Positions 54,324 through 62,563 of a stretch of 64,000 nucleotides of DNA are shown here, piece by piece. The notes under the pieces were generated by a model that saw only the letters and a program-made list of their open reading frames with translations, made no database searches and was not told the origin of the DNA. The position numbers were made by a program, and so were the translations under genes. This stretch comes from Hyphomicrobiales bacterium (lineage in GTDB: Bacteria; Pseudomonadota; Alphaproteobacteria; Rhizobiales; Rhizobiaceae). Every line of letters begins with the position of its first letter. Position 1 is the stretch's first letter. The stretch is taken from positions 1-64,000 of the forward strand of contig UBXV01000007.1 in the NCBI GenBank assembly GCA_900469625.1. The letters run 5' to 3'.

Positions 54324-55301
54324 TTAAAGCCAGCCTTTCCAGCGAAAGAAGAAAAACGGTATCACGGCGGATATCACCATAGCGACCAGGGCGAAGGGAT
54401 AGCCAAACTGCCATTGAAGCTCAGGCATGACGTTGAAGTTCATGCCGTAGACGGAGGCGACCAGCGTCGGCGGCAACAATACCACGGATGCGATCGAGAA
54501 AATCTTGATGATGGCATTCTGCTCGACATTGATGAGGCCGAGCGAGGCGTCGAGCAAGAAGGTGATGTTGCCGGAGATGAAGGAGGCATGCTCCGACAGG
54601 GTCTGGATGTCACGCGAGATCGAGCGGCAAAGCTCGCGGCTGTCCTTGTCCGCCTGGACCACGGGCACCGTGTAGACGAAGGTCAAAAGGCGAGAAAGCG
54701 ATGCGAGGCTGTCGCGCGTCTTGGCCACCAGCCGGTGATGGCCGGCGACGTCGCGCAGGCGCGCTTCGAGAAAATGCGGCGGCCGGCGCTTGACGACGGC
54801 CTTGTCGCCGAAGACCTGCAGCGACAGGTCGTCGAGCTTGCCGACGGCCTGCTCGAGGATTTCGGCGGTGCGGTCGGCGATCGTTTCGAGCAGCCGGGTC
54901 AGGATCGCCACGCCGCTCGGGCAGCCACCCGGAATCCGATGCATCGCCGCCTTGAACAGCACGAAAGCGCGTGGCTCGGCATAGCGTATGGTCACCAGAC
55001 GGCCGCCGTGCAGGATGAAGGCCACGTCGGTGAGATCGGGTATCTCGCTCTCCGAGCGATAGACCAGCGACGCCGTCATGAACACGGCGTCGACCTCGAT
55101 ATAGAGCCGGCTCGACGGCTCGATGTCCTTCAGGTCATCGCGTGTCGGAATGGAGATGCCAAGCAGCGCCTCCATCATCAGGTCTTCGTCCTTGCTCGGC
55201 TCTACGAGATCAATCCAGACGATGTCGGGACGCAGGGCGACGGGCTTGTCTGCCACCGAAAAAGTGACGGTCTCGCCATTGGAACAATAGCCGGTGATCA
55301 T
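54324..55301 (-). CDS. corA: CorA-type magnesium/divalent cation transporter
   Basis: Pentameric Mg channel, 325 residues. Two C-terminal helices flank the signature [13 protein letters not shown] at about 284-296; helix one is [15 protein letters not shown] and helix two [17 protein letters not shown]. The soluble domain has the usual long stalk helix. Positioned directly before kup. It differs from the ZntB-like protein at 5208 in the residues after GMN. Confidence 0.93.
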   Translation of the reverse strand: MITGYCSNGETVTFSVADKPVALRPDIVWIDLVEPSKDEDLMMEALLGISIPTRDDLKDIEPSSRLYIEVDAVFMTASLVYRSESEIPDLTDVAFILHGGRLVTIRYAEPRAFVLFKAAMHRIPGGCPSGVAILTRLLETIADRTAEILEQAVGKLDDLSLQVFGDKAVVKRRPPHFLEARLRDVAGHHRLVAKTRDSLASLSRLLTFVYTVPVVQADKDSRELCRSISRDIQTLSEHASFISGNITFLLDASLGLINVEQNAIIKIFSIASVVLLPPTLVASVYGMNFNVMPELQWQFGYPFALVAMVISAVIPFFFFRWKGWL

Positions 55302-55704
55302 TCAGGCGCCCTTCCCGCTGGCGCGTAGCCGAACGAAAGTGAGCAACCCGATCGGCGCCACATTATTCCCACAGTCGAAATCCATCGGACAGAGCGTTCC
55401 CAGTCAGGACAAAATCCTCAACTCGGTCATCGCGGGAGAACACGGTCTCCGGCGAGAGGGCGCTAAGTTGGGCACCTTCGCAAGTGCGGCACGGCATATG
55501 GCGCAACACAGACGCAAAATCAATGCCCCCTCGATCCATGGCACGGTGTCGCCTATCGTTCCGGCGTCACCCTACTGCATGTCCCGGCGAATCGAAATCG
55601 GTCCGCGGACAAAATTGTGCCATTGTTTCAAAGGGGCCTGCCGCGTGCGGCCCTTGCCACGGCAGGCTCGTGTGGCGTGATCGCACGCCCTGGTCAGTCG
55701 TGGT
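55302..55704. other. Intergenic region between mrp and corA
   Basis: A 403-base stretch that should contain the corA-kup promoter and the mrp terminator (at 55636-55667). I see no gene with a ribosome site and no other named motif. Confidence 0.45.
55636..55667 (-). terminator. Probable terminator after mrp
   Basis: Stem GCCTGCCG / CGGCAGGC with a 16-base internal part that can fold further; on the minus strand it is followed by CCCTTTG, a weak T-tract, about 40 bases past the mrp stop. Confidence 0.45.
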
Positions 55705-56880
55705 CTATTCGAAGACGATGTTCGGCATTGCGCGGCTCTTGTCGTCGCGGGCGGCCGACGCCTCCGCCCAGACCCTGGTGGCGATGTCGCGATAGATCCG
55801 CGCGATCTCGCCGTCAGGATCGGAGACGACCAGCGGCGTGCCCGCGTCCGACGTCTCGCGGATCCCCATGGTGAGCGGCACCTCTCCGAGGAACGGAACG
55901 CCGATGCGCTCGGCCTCCTTGCGCGCGCCGCCATGGCCGAAGATATCGTAGCGCTTGCCGGTGTCCGGCGCCACGAAGTAGCTCATGTTCTCGATGATGC
56001 CGAGCACCGGCACCTCGACCTTGCGGAACATGGTCAGTCCCTTGCGGGCGTCGATGAGCGCCAGATCCTGCGGCGTCGAAACGATGACAGCGCCGGCAAG
56101 CGGAACCTGCTGGGCCATCGTCAGTTGCGCGTCGCCGGTGCCCGGCGGCATGTCGACCACGAGCACGTCGAGATCGCCCCATGCGACTTCGCGCAGCATC
56201 TGCAGCAGCGCCGACTGGATCATCGGGCCGCGCCAGATCATCGCCACCTCCTCGTCGACGAGGAAGCCCATGGACATGACCTTGAGCCCGTAGTTTTCCA
56301 TCGGCCGGATCATCCGGCCTTCGATTTGCTGCGGCCGTCCGGAAATCTTCAGGAGGCGCGGCATCGACGGTCCGTAGATGTCGGCGTCGAGAAGACCAAC
56401 CTTGAGGCCATTGGCCTTCAGCGCCAGCGCCAGGTTCACGGATGTCGTGGATTTTCCCACACCGCCCTTGCCGGAGGCCACGGCGATGATGGCGCCGACA
56501 CCCGGAATACCGGCCTTGGCGGGCGCACCGCCTGCGGGGCGCTGGCCATGGGAATGACCGGCATGGGCATGGCCAGCCGGCGCAGCGGCCGGTTGCGGAC
56601 GCTGCACCGGGGCGGCCCCGGATGCGGCCTTGCGGTCGGCCGTCAACGCGACCATGGCGGCACTGATGCCGGGAATTTCACGCACGACACGCTCGGCCGC
56701 GGCCCGCATCGGCTCCAGCTCCTTGGCGCGATCGGCCGGTACGGTGATCGAGAGATAGGCCTTGCCATCCGAGATGAAGACGTCCGACACCAGCCCGAGC
56801 GCGACGATATCGCCCTCCATGTCAGGACCGCGCACGGTGCGCAGCTTATCAAGAACCACGTCTCTGGTGACTTCCGGCAT
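55705..56880 (-). CDS. mrp: Mrp/NBP35-family P-loop ATPase
   Basis: Iron-sulfur cluster carrier-type ATPase (ApbC/Mrp), 391 residues. An N-terminal MIP18/DUF59 domain (about 1-85) is joined by a His/Gly-rich linker (GHAHAGHSHGQRP, near 105-118) to the ParA-like ATPase. The deviant Walker A is VASGKGGVGKSTTSVNLALA at about 134-153, switch I is LLDADIYGPSMP and Walker B VVDMPPGTGDAQLT. The usual CxxC cluster ligands after NMSYF are missing: the text reads NMSYFVAPDTGKRYDIFG. The gene is preceded by a palindrome array. Whether it still binds a cluster is open. Confidence 0.93.
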   Translation of the reverse strand: MPEVTRDVVLDKLRTVRGPDMEGDIVALGLVSDVFISDGKAYLSITVPADRAKELEPMRAAAERVVREIPGISAAMVALTADRKAASGAAPVQRPQPAAAPAGHAHAGHSHGQRPAGGAPAKAGIPGVGAIIAVASGKGGVGKSTTSVNLALALKANGLKVGLLDADIYGPSMPRLLKISGRPQQIEGRMIRPMENYGLKVMSMGFLVDEEVAMIWRGPMIQSALLQMLREVAWGDLDVLVVDMPPGTGDAQLTMAQQVPLAGAVIVSTPQDLALIDARKGLTMFRKVEVPVLGIIENMSYFVAPDTGKRYDIFGHGGARKEAERIGVPFLGEVPLTMGIRETSDAGTPLVVSDPDGEIARIYRDIATRVWAEASAARDDKSRAMPNIVFE

Positions 56881-56905
56881 CGCGCCCTCTCATTCCTCGC
56901 CATCG

Positions 56906-56953
56906 CCGAGATAACCTCGTTATCTCCGGGATCGGCTCGTTATCTCCGAGATA
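56906..56953. promoter_or_regulatory. Four-half-site palindrome array upstream of mrp
   Basis: Half-sites GAGATAAC (56906-13), GTTATCTC (56917-24), GTTATCTC (56937-44) and GAGATAAC (56946-53). The last two form the perfect 17-base palindrome GTTATCTC-C-GAGATAAC. A decayed half-site TTAGATAATC follows at 56965. The array ends 26 bases before the mrp start, the position of a repressor operator. I do not recognise the regulator. Confidence 0.65.
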
Positions 56954-57022
56954 ACGTTGTCATGTCTTAGATAATCGAGGCGGAGCGCTTCGCCAATGCG
57001 ACATTACGCAAAAACAAAAAGC

Positions 57023-57128
57023 AGGGCCGCCACCCGTGCCCTTGTGTCCGTACATCGGGGATCACAAGCATGATCCGAGATCGTAACGGCGATCCGGGAT
57101 CATGCGGGGTTGGGTGGCGGCCCTTTTT
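57023..57128. ncRNA. Candidate structured RNA with a three-way junction
   Basis: A 13-base perfect outer stem AGGGCCGCCACCC (57023-35) / GGGTGGCGGCCCT (57112-24) encloses two arms: CTTGTG / CACAAG (57041-46, 57063-68) and CATGATCC / GGATCATG (57069-76, 57097-104), the latter with an inner GATCG / CGATC. On the plus strand TTTTT follows at once; on the minus strand GCTTTTTGTTTTTG follows. It could be an sRNA, a leader of mrp or a bidirectional terminator; strand is undecided. Confidence 0.5.
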
Positions 57129-57391
57129 GTCGCGACCTTCTTGGGCGCTGTCTTGTTTTTAGTCCCCTCTGGACATGCCCCTGCCGATGCAGGATGCGTG
57201 CCAGATTCGAAAAGAACAAGAACAGTGAGTATTTTCAGATAGATATGAGGATCAGTAGAGGGTTCACGAACACGGAGCTTCTGCCCAGTTTATGAGCAAT
57301 GATCCCAAATTCGCACAGGAGCGGTGCATTTCGTGGCCACAGCGCCAAGATGGCGAGGGTTCGAACATCGCGAACCCCGTGGCGAACAAGG
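57129..57391. other. AT-richer non-coding stretch
   Basis: About 260 bases between the RNA candidate and the first luxR-like gene. It holds an inverted repeat GGGTTCG / CGAACCC at 57357-57377, which may end the luxR transcript. No gene is supported. Confidence 0.4.
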
Positions 57392-58135
57392 CTAGCTGAT
57401 GTAGCCCTTCTTCATCGCCTTGACGACGGCCTGCGTGCGGTTCACCGCATCGAGCTTCTTGGTGACGTGGTTGAGATAGTGGTTCACCGTGTGCTCGGAG
57501 AGGCCGAGAATGCCGGCGATCTCGGCGCTGGTCTTTCCTGCAGCCGTCCAGCTCAGGCACTGGATCTCGCGCTCGGAGAGCGAGGCGCTGCTGTTCTTCC
57601 ACACGGAGCCGATCTCGGCCAGCCGATTGTAGACATGGATCGCGATCATCTGCAGTTCCATGGTCACGGTCATCGGCAGCTCGGCTTCCGGCCCCATCAG
57701 GATGACGGCGCCGCGGCCGCCCTCGGCATCGTGGACCGGGAAGTAGCTCGCCTGGAAGATGGCGTTCTCGCGCAGCATCGTGATGTATTCGCGGGCCGAA
57801 TCGGGTTTGCCACCCTCGTCTTCCCACGCCTCGAGCGTCACCTGGAACGGAGTCGTCGTTTCCCGAAGCCGTTTGACGCCGGTGCTGAAGCGCAGCATCG
57901 ACAGGCTGTCATACTTGTTGAGCAGTTCGGCAGGCATGTTGGAGATGACGGTGGTCGCGGCCAGGCGCTCGACATCGATGGATGGGATCGAACAGATGAG
58001 AAAGGTTTTGAAGCCAAACATCTGCGTGACCCGCCGCATATAGCGGATGATGTCGAACTGGGTCTCCAGCTTTGCGATCTCGGACGCGAAGTCACCGCCA
58101 CGGGGCAGATCTGCGTCAGTCGTCCCGGTGGTCAT
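57392..58135 (-). CDS. LuxR-family regulator (first of a pair)
   Basis: Transcription factor of 247 residues: an autoinducer-binding-like domain (about 15-165) and a C-terminal LuxR HTH (about 180-245; LSEREIQCLSWTAAGKTSAE, LGLSEHTVNHYLNHVTKKLD). The ATG at 58135 (MTTGTTDADL) has AGGAT upstream; the longer frame starts at 58165. The ligand pocket region reads AELLNKYDSLSMLRFSTGVK, without the Trp and Asp that most AHL receptors keep, so it may respond to another ligand or none. No AHL synthase gene is in the window. Confidence 0.88.
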   Translation of the reverse strand: MTTGTTDADLPRGGDFASEIAKLETQFDIIRYMRRVTQMFGFKTFLICSIPSIDVERLAATTVISNMPAELLNKYDSLSMLRFSTGVKRLRETTTPFQVTLEAWEDEGGKPDSAREYITMLRENAIFQASYFPVHDAEGGRGAVILMGPEAELPMTVTMELQMIAIHVYNRLAEIGSVWKNSSASLSEREIQCLSWTAAGKTSAEIAGILGLSEHTVNHYLNHVTKKLDAVNRTQAVVKAMKKGYIS

Positions 58136-58316
58136 CGTATCCTGCATTCGCGCGTTCCATGGCATTCATCAATTATCTGATAGACCGACCCGTGGGCCAA
58201 TGCCAACAGATGATCGAGATTCCCTGCCCTACGCGCCCAAAAGCCTGTGTATTTCCCCGAAAACGAACCGCGCCACGTCGCAGCAGCCAGCTTCGCTGTG
58301 CGCAATGTGCCAATTC

Positions 58317-59057
58317 TCAGTTGATCAATCCGGCGCGCATCGCCTTGGCGACCGTCTGCACGCGGTTGACCGAATCCAGCTTTCGCGTCGCCCGGTTGAG
58401 ATAGTGGTTCACCGTGTACTCCGATAGCGCAAGGATTCGCGCCATCTCGCTCGTGGTCTTGCCGGCGGCCGCCCAGCGCAGGCATTCGACCTCGCGGCGC
58501 GACAGGCTTCCAGACCCGCGGCGCTCGCGCTCACGTACCTCGGCCAGCTTGCTGTAGAGAATGCCGGCCCAAAGGTTCAGTTCCTGCATTTCGTCGTTCG
58601 ACACCACCGGCCGATCTCCGCCGAAGGCGATCGCTGCGCGGTGGCCGCCGGCATCGTGCACCGGAAGATAGATGCCACGCGGCATGCCCGCCTGTTCGAA
58701 GACGCAGATGGCCGCATCGCCCTTGCCGTCGGCGCGGCGGCGCGCCAGTTGATGGGCATCATAGGTGAACGGGATGGTGCTGCGGCGCAGCCGCTGGATT
58801 ACCGGGCTGCCATTGATCAGGCCGGCACTGTCGTAGCCCTTCAGGAACTCGCCCGGATAGGTCGTCATGATCGCGTTTTCTTCAAGACTGCTGCAGCCGG
58901 TGTCCGGAACGGCAAGCACGAGGAAACCGCGGAAACCATAGGCATCCGCAACTTGCCCGATCACCCGCCTGATATCGTCCTCGCAACAGATCGGCCCTCG
59001 CACGGAGCGCCCGTCGGGGAGCTTCAACGACGCCATATTCGCGCTGAAATCGATCAT
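58317..59057 (-). CDS. LuxR-family regulator (second of a pair)
   Basis: Paralogue of the preceding gene, 246 residues, same domain order: sensor about 20-165 (FRGFLVLAVPDTGCSSLEEN; YPGEFLKGYDSAGLINGSPV) and HTH about 180-245 (LSRREVECLRWAAAGKTTSE, LALSEYTVNHYLNRATRKLD). The ATG at 59057 (MIDFSANMASL) is next to GGCGGAAG. AHL-contact positions are again changed. The two genes are 181 bases apart, likely from a tandem duplication, and could regulate together as VisN/VisR do for motility. Confidence 0.88.
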   Translation of the reverse strand: MIDFSANMASLKLPDGRSVRGPICCEDDIRRVIGQVADAYGFRGFLVLAVPDTGCSSLEENAIMTTYPGEFLKGYDSAGLINGSPVIQRLRRSTIPFTYDAHQLARRRADGKGDAAICVFEQAGMPRGIYLPVHDAGGHRAAIAFGGDRPVVSNDEMQELNLWAGILYSKLAEVRERERRGSGSLSRREVECLRWAAAGKTTSEMARILALSEYTVNHYLNRATRKLDSVNRVQTVAKAMRAGLIN

Positions 59058-59252
59058 CTTCCGCCCTTCTCCACATCCGGCTCCGGGGAGGAGCACGGCC
59101 GCTGACGCCGCATGAAGATCACGTCAAAATTTCTATCAATGACAAGACCAGGCCCCGTCGCTAAAAAAACGCACAACGAGCCTGATATATTAACGTTATC
59201 GAGCTTGGGACACTACGTCCAGTCGATGTTTCTAATTTACCGTAAAGTGAAC

Positions 59253-60047
59253 TCAAGGTCCACCGCGGCCCGGACCGAGGCGAATCGCGGCCTCCTCCCC
59301 GATCGCCGCCGCCGCTTCCCGAACCGCCCCTGACCAGGCGGTCAGTTGCTCCATGCTGACCCGATAGGCTGGCCCCGTAACCGAGATTCCAGCCGTCAGA
59401 TCGCTGCCCGAAACACGGATCGGCGCAGCCACGCAGCGGATCTCTACCTCATGTTCTTCCCGATCGAAAGCATGTCCTTGACGGCGAATGTCGACAATTT
59501 CCGCAAGCAGCGTTTCGGCCGACCGATGCGTGTGCGGCGTGAACGCATGAAACGCCATTCCCGAGACGATGCGTTCAAGCTCCGGTTGCGGCAGCAGCGA
59601 CAACGCCGCCTTGCCGATGCCGGTGCAATAGGCAGGCGAAGCCTTGCCGATCTGCGAACTCATGCGCACCGTCTGCTGGCTTTCGACCTTGTCGACATAG
59701 ACGATTTCGGCTTGCCTGAGAATGCCGAGATGGACCGTTTCGCCTGTCAGCGCGTGCAGGCTGCGCAGATGCGGTTCTGCGACGTCACGAAAACGATTGC
59801 CGGACCAGGATCGGTAGGCAAGCGTCAATAGCCGCAGCCCCGGCTCGTAGCTGAGATCGCGCCGCTGCACGAGAAGGCCTTCCTCGACCAGATGGCTGAG
59901 CAAGCGATGCAGGGTGCCGCGCGGCTGCCCGGACCGCGCAAGAATATCGGTAAAGCGCTGCGGCCCATCGGCGGTGACCACCGCCTCGAGGACGGCCATC
60001 GCCTTGCCGAGCGTGCCGGTGCCCGTCGTCTCGCCATCCGTATCCAT
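59253..60047 (-). CDS. IclR-family transcriptional regulator of the sugar-acid operon
   Basis: A 264-residue regulator: winged HTH about 10-75 (GKAMAVLEAVVTADGPQRFT, GQPRGTLHRLLSHLVEEGLL) and the effector domain (about 85-255; HLGILRQAEIVYVDKVESQQ, YCTGIGKAALSLLPQPEL). It is divergent from the SDR-dgoK-dgoA operon, and the shared region contains an inverted repeat placed as an operator. Likely effector: a sugar acid such as 2-keto-3-deoxygalactonate. Confidence 0.92.
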   Translation of the reverse strand: MDTDGETTGTGTLGKAMAVLEAVVTADGPQRFTDILARSGQPRGTLHRLLSHLVEEGLLVQRRDLSYEPGLRLLTLAYRSWSGNRFRDVAEPHLRSLHALTGETVHLGILRQAEIVYVDKVESQQTVRMSSQIGKASPAYCTGIGKAALSLLPQPELERIVSGMAFHAFTPHTHRSAETLLAEIVDIRRQGHAFDREEHEVEIRCVAAPIRVSGSDLTAGISVTGPAYRVSMEQLTAWSGAVREAAAAIGEEAAIRLGPGRGGP

Positions 60048-60111
60048 CGCCGTTCTCCAAGCCTGCCGTCCGCTTCATCCGTGCGGAGAAGCGCAAGGGC
60101 GCCATCCGATC

Positions 60112-60141
60112 TTGACAAAATAGCCATCGCCGCCCGATAAT
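60112..60141 (+). promoter_or_regulatory. Sigma-70 promoter of the sugar-acid operon
   Basis: TTGACA, 18 bases, GATAAT, on the plus strand 80 bases before the SDR start. Confidence 0.65.
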
Positions 60142-60158
60142 TCCATATAATAAAATCA

Positions 60159-60177
60159 AGTTCCACATTTTGGAACT
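60159..60177. promoter_or_regulatory. IclR-type operator
   Basis: Perfect 7-base inverted repeat AGTTCCA / TGGAACT with a CATTT spacer, starting 18 bases after the -10 box, so at or just past the transcription start. A TTCCAT half-site lies at 60141. TTCCA...TGGAA symmetry is usual for IclR-family sites. Repression by the divergent regulator is inferred. Confidence 0.65.
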
Positions 60178-60220
60178 GATAGAGTGGCGAACGCGCTGTT
60201 GCGCGAAGGGGGAGTGCCAT

Positions 60221-60991
60221 ATGCCGTTGCCTGCGGCCCAGTTCCACGACCTGCGGGATCGCTGTGTGCTTGTGACCGGCGGCGGCGCCGGCATCGGCGC
60301 GGCCCTTGTCGAAGGTTTCATCCACCAGGGCGCGAAGGTTGCCTTCGTCGACATCGACGAGAGGGCGGGCCTGGACCTCGTTGACAAGCTTTTCGCCGAA
60401 ACAGGGTCCAGGCCTTCCTTCATTCACGCGGACCTGCGCGATATAACAGCGGTGAGACAGGCTGCCGAAACGGCGGCAACTGCCCTCGGCGCAATCCACG
60501 TGCTCGTCAACAATGCCGCCCGCGACGACCGGCAGCCGCTTGAAGCGGTGACCGAAGAGAGCTGGGATGAAAGCCAGGCCGTCAATCTCAGGCACCTGTT
60601 CTTCATGAGCCAGGCGGTGGCGCCCCATATGCGTCAGGCCGGCAGCGGATCGATCGTCAACTTCTCGTCCATCGCCTTCCTGCTCAACATGGCGGAAATC
60701 CCGGCCTACGCGACGGCCAAGGCCGGCATCATCGGACTGACGAAGTCGCTCGCCGGCAAGCTCGGCCACGACAACATCCGCGTCAACGCGATCCTGCCCG
60801 GCATGATCGTGACCGTGCGCCAGAAGAAGCTCTGGCTTGACGAGGCGGCAATCGCGGCGATGCTGGAAAAGCAATGCCTGAAGCGAAGCCTGACCGCTTC
60901 GGATCTCGTCGGACCTTGCCTTTATCTGGCTTCGGACTGTTCTGCGGGCATGACCGCCCAAACGATGATCATTGATGGAGGCGCACTGTGA
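60221..60991 (+). CDS. SDR-family oxidoreductase (probable sugar dehydrogenase)
   Basis: NAD(P)-dependent short-chain dehydrogenase, 256 residues. Cofactor motif VTGGGAGIGAALVEGF at about 17-32, NNAARDD near 92, catalytic Ser in IVNFSSIAF and YATAKAG (Tyr-x3-Lys) at about 160. Its operon with a lactonase, a sugar-acid dehydratase, DgoK and DgoA suggests it oxidises galactose or a like sugar to the lactone. GGGGGAG precedes the ATG at 60221. Its stop overlaps the dgoK start (TGATG). Confidence 0.88.
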   Translation: MPLPAAQFHDLRDRCVLVTGGGAGIGAALVEGFIHQGAKVAFVDIDERAGLDLVDKLFAETGSRPSFIHADLRDITAVRQAAETAATALGAIHVLVNNAARDDRQPLEAVTEESWDESQAVNLRHLFFMSQAVAPHMRQAGSGSIVNFSSIAFLLNMAEIPAYATAKAGIIGLTKSLAGKLGHDNIRVNAILPGMIVTVRQKKLWLDEAAIAAMLEKQCLKRSLTASDLVGPCLYLASDCSAGMTAQTMIIDGGAL

Positions 60992-61908
60992 TGACGGCAG
61001 CCTATTATGCCGCAGTCGACTGGGGAACCACGAGCTTTCGGCTCTGGATCATTGCCGAAGACGGCACGGTGCTTGCGGAGCGGCGCAGCGGCGAAGGCAT
61101 GACGACCGCTGCCAAGACCGGATTTTCGCGTGTTCTGGAGGCGCATCTTTCGGCGGTTGACGCACCCGGCCACCTGCCGGTGATCATCTGCGGCATGGCG
61201 GGCGCCAAACAGGGTTGGCTCGAGGCCGGCTATCTCAACACGCCCGCCGCTCTTTGCCAAATCGCCGGCGGCGCGGTTGCAGTGCCCGACGTCGGCCGCG
61301 ACATCCGCATCCTGCCCGGCCTCGCCCAGCGCGACACTCAGCATCCCGACGTGATGCGCGGCGAGGAAACGCAATTGCTCGGCGCCGCGGCAAGCCTCGG
61401 TGACGGCCGCCACCTCGTCTGCATGCCCGGCACGCACAGCAAGTGGGTGCGCCTCGAGGACGGCAAGGTCACCGGTTTCTCGACCTTCATGACCGGCGAG
61501 CTGTTCGACGTCGTCTCGAAGCACTCGATCCTTGCCCATTCGATCGCCGATGCGCAGGTGTTTTCGGGCGAGCATCCAGCGTTTCTCGAGGCGGTTGCCG
61601 CAGCGCGTGCCAATCCGGCGCTCGCCACCAATTTGACCTTCGGCGTGCGCGCCGGCCAGTTGCTTCACGGAACCACAGCGACCGACGCCAAGGCGACGCT
61701 TTCGGGCACGTTGATAGGGCTCGAGATTGCCGGCGCCCTGGCGACAGTCGATACCGTCGACAGCGTCTGCCTTGTCGCCTCCGGATCCCTCGGCGCGCTC
61801 TACCGCGCCGCACTCACCAGCCTCGACCTTAGCCCCCGGATCGTCGATGCAGACGAGGCCGTGCGCGCCGGCCTTTCGACTGCCGCCCAGGCAATCTGGC
61901 CCCTCTGA
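60991..61908 (+). CDS. dgoK: 2-dehydro-3-deoxygalactonokinase
   Basis: Phosphorylates 2-keto-3-deoxygalactonate, the fourth step of the De Ley-Doudoroff pathway. 305 residues. It shows AVDWGTTSFRLWIIAEDGTV at about 7-26, ICGMAGAKQGWLEAGY at about 68-83 and VCMPGTHSKWVRLEDGKVTG at about 143-162. ATG 60991 overlaps the SDR stop; a GTG one codon earlier is possible. Confidence 0.94.
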   Translation: MTAAYYAAVDWGTTSFRLWIIAEDGTVLAERRSGEGMTTAAKTGFSRVLEAHLSAVDAPGHLPVIICGMAGAKQGWLEAGYLNTPAALCQIAGGAVAVPDVGRDIRILPGLAQRDTQHPDVMRGEETQLLGAAASLGDGRHLVCMPGTHSKWVRLEDGKVTGFSTFMTGELFDVVSKHSILAHSIADAQVFSGEHPAFLEAVAAARANPALATNLTFGVRAGQLLHGTTATDAKATLSGTLIGLEIAGALATVDTVDSVCLVASGSLGALYRAALTSLDLSPRIVDADEAVRAGLSTAAQAIWPL

Positions 61909-61924
61909 CCGAAAGACTGCTGCC

Positions 61925-62563
61925 ATGAACCGTATCCCCTTCCCGCCGATGAAGTACCCGCTGGTCGCCATTCTGCGCGGCCTGAAGCCCGAGGAAACCG
62001 AAGGCGTCGTCGGCACGCTGATCGAAGCGGGCTTCACCGCGATCGAGATCCCGCTCAATTCGCCCGACCCGTTCCGGTCGATCGAGACGGCGGTGAAGAT
62101 GGCGCCGGAAGGCTGCCTGATCGGCGCCGGCACGGTGCTGGCGACAGAGCAGGTCGAGCGACTTGCCGATGTCGGCGGCCGGCTGATGGTCAGCCCCAAT
62201 GTCGAGCCGGCGGTAATCCGGCTGGCAGCGCAAAAGGGCATGGTGACCATGCCCGGCGTCTTCACCCCGACAGAAGCGCTTGCCGCCGCGGCAGCGGGTG
62301 CTACGGGCCTGAAATTCTTTCCGGCAAGCGTGCTCGGCCCGTCCGGCATCGCCGCGATCCGCACCGTGCTGCCGACGGATATCGAGGTTGCCGCCGTCGG
62401 CGGCGTCTCGGAAGAGAACTTCGCCGACTACGCCAGGATCGGCATCAGAAGCTTCGGGCTCGGATCGAGCCTTTACAAGCCGGGCATGAGCGCTGCCGAC
62501 GTCGGCAAGCGCGCCATCGCGACCGTCAGCGCCTATGACGCCGTCTATGGAGCGGGCCGATGA
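61925..62563 (+). CDS. dgoA: 2-dehydro-3-deoxy-6-phosphogalactonate aldolase
   Basis: Cleaves KDPGal to pyruvate and glyceraldehyde-3-phosphate. 212 residues, class I KDPG/KDPGal aldolase fold. Motifs: YPLVAILRGLKPEETEGVVG at about 11-30, GAGTVLATEQVERL near 66 and the Schiff-base Lys in ATGLKFFPASVLGP at about 126-139. The ATG 61925 is 16 bases after dgoK, and its stop overlaps the next start (ATGA). Confidence 0.95.
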   Translation: MNRIPFPPMKYPLVAILRGLKPEETEGVVGTLIEAGFTAIEIPLNSPDPFRSIETAVKMAPEGCLIGAGTVLATEQVERLADVGGRLMVSPNVEPAVIRLAAQKGMVTMPGVFTPTEALAAAAAGATGLKFFPASVLGPSGIAAIRTVLPTDIEVAAVGGVSEENFADYARIGIRSFGLGSSLYKPGMSAADVGKRAIATVSAYDAVYGAGR

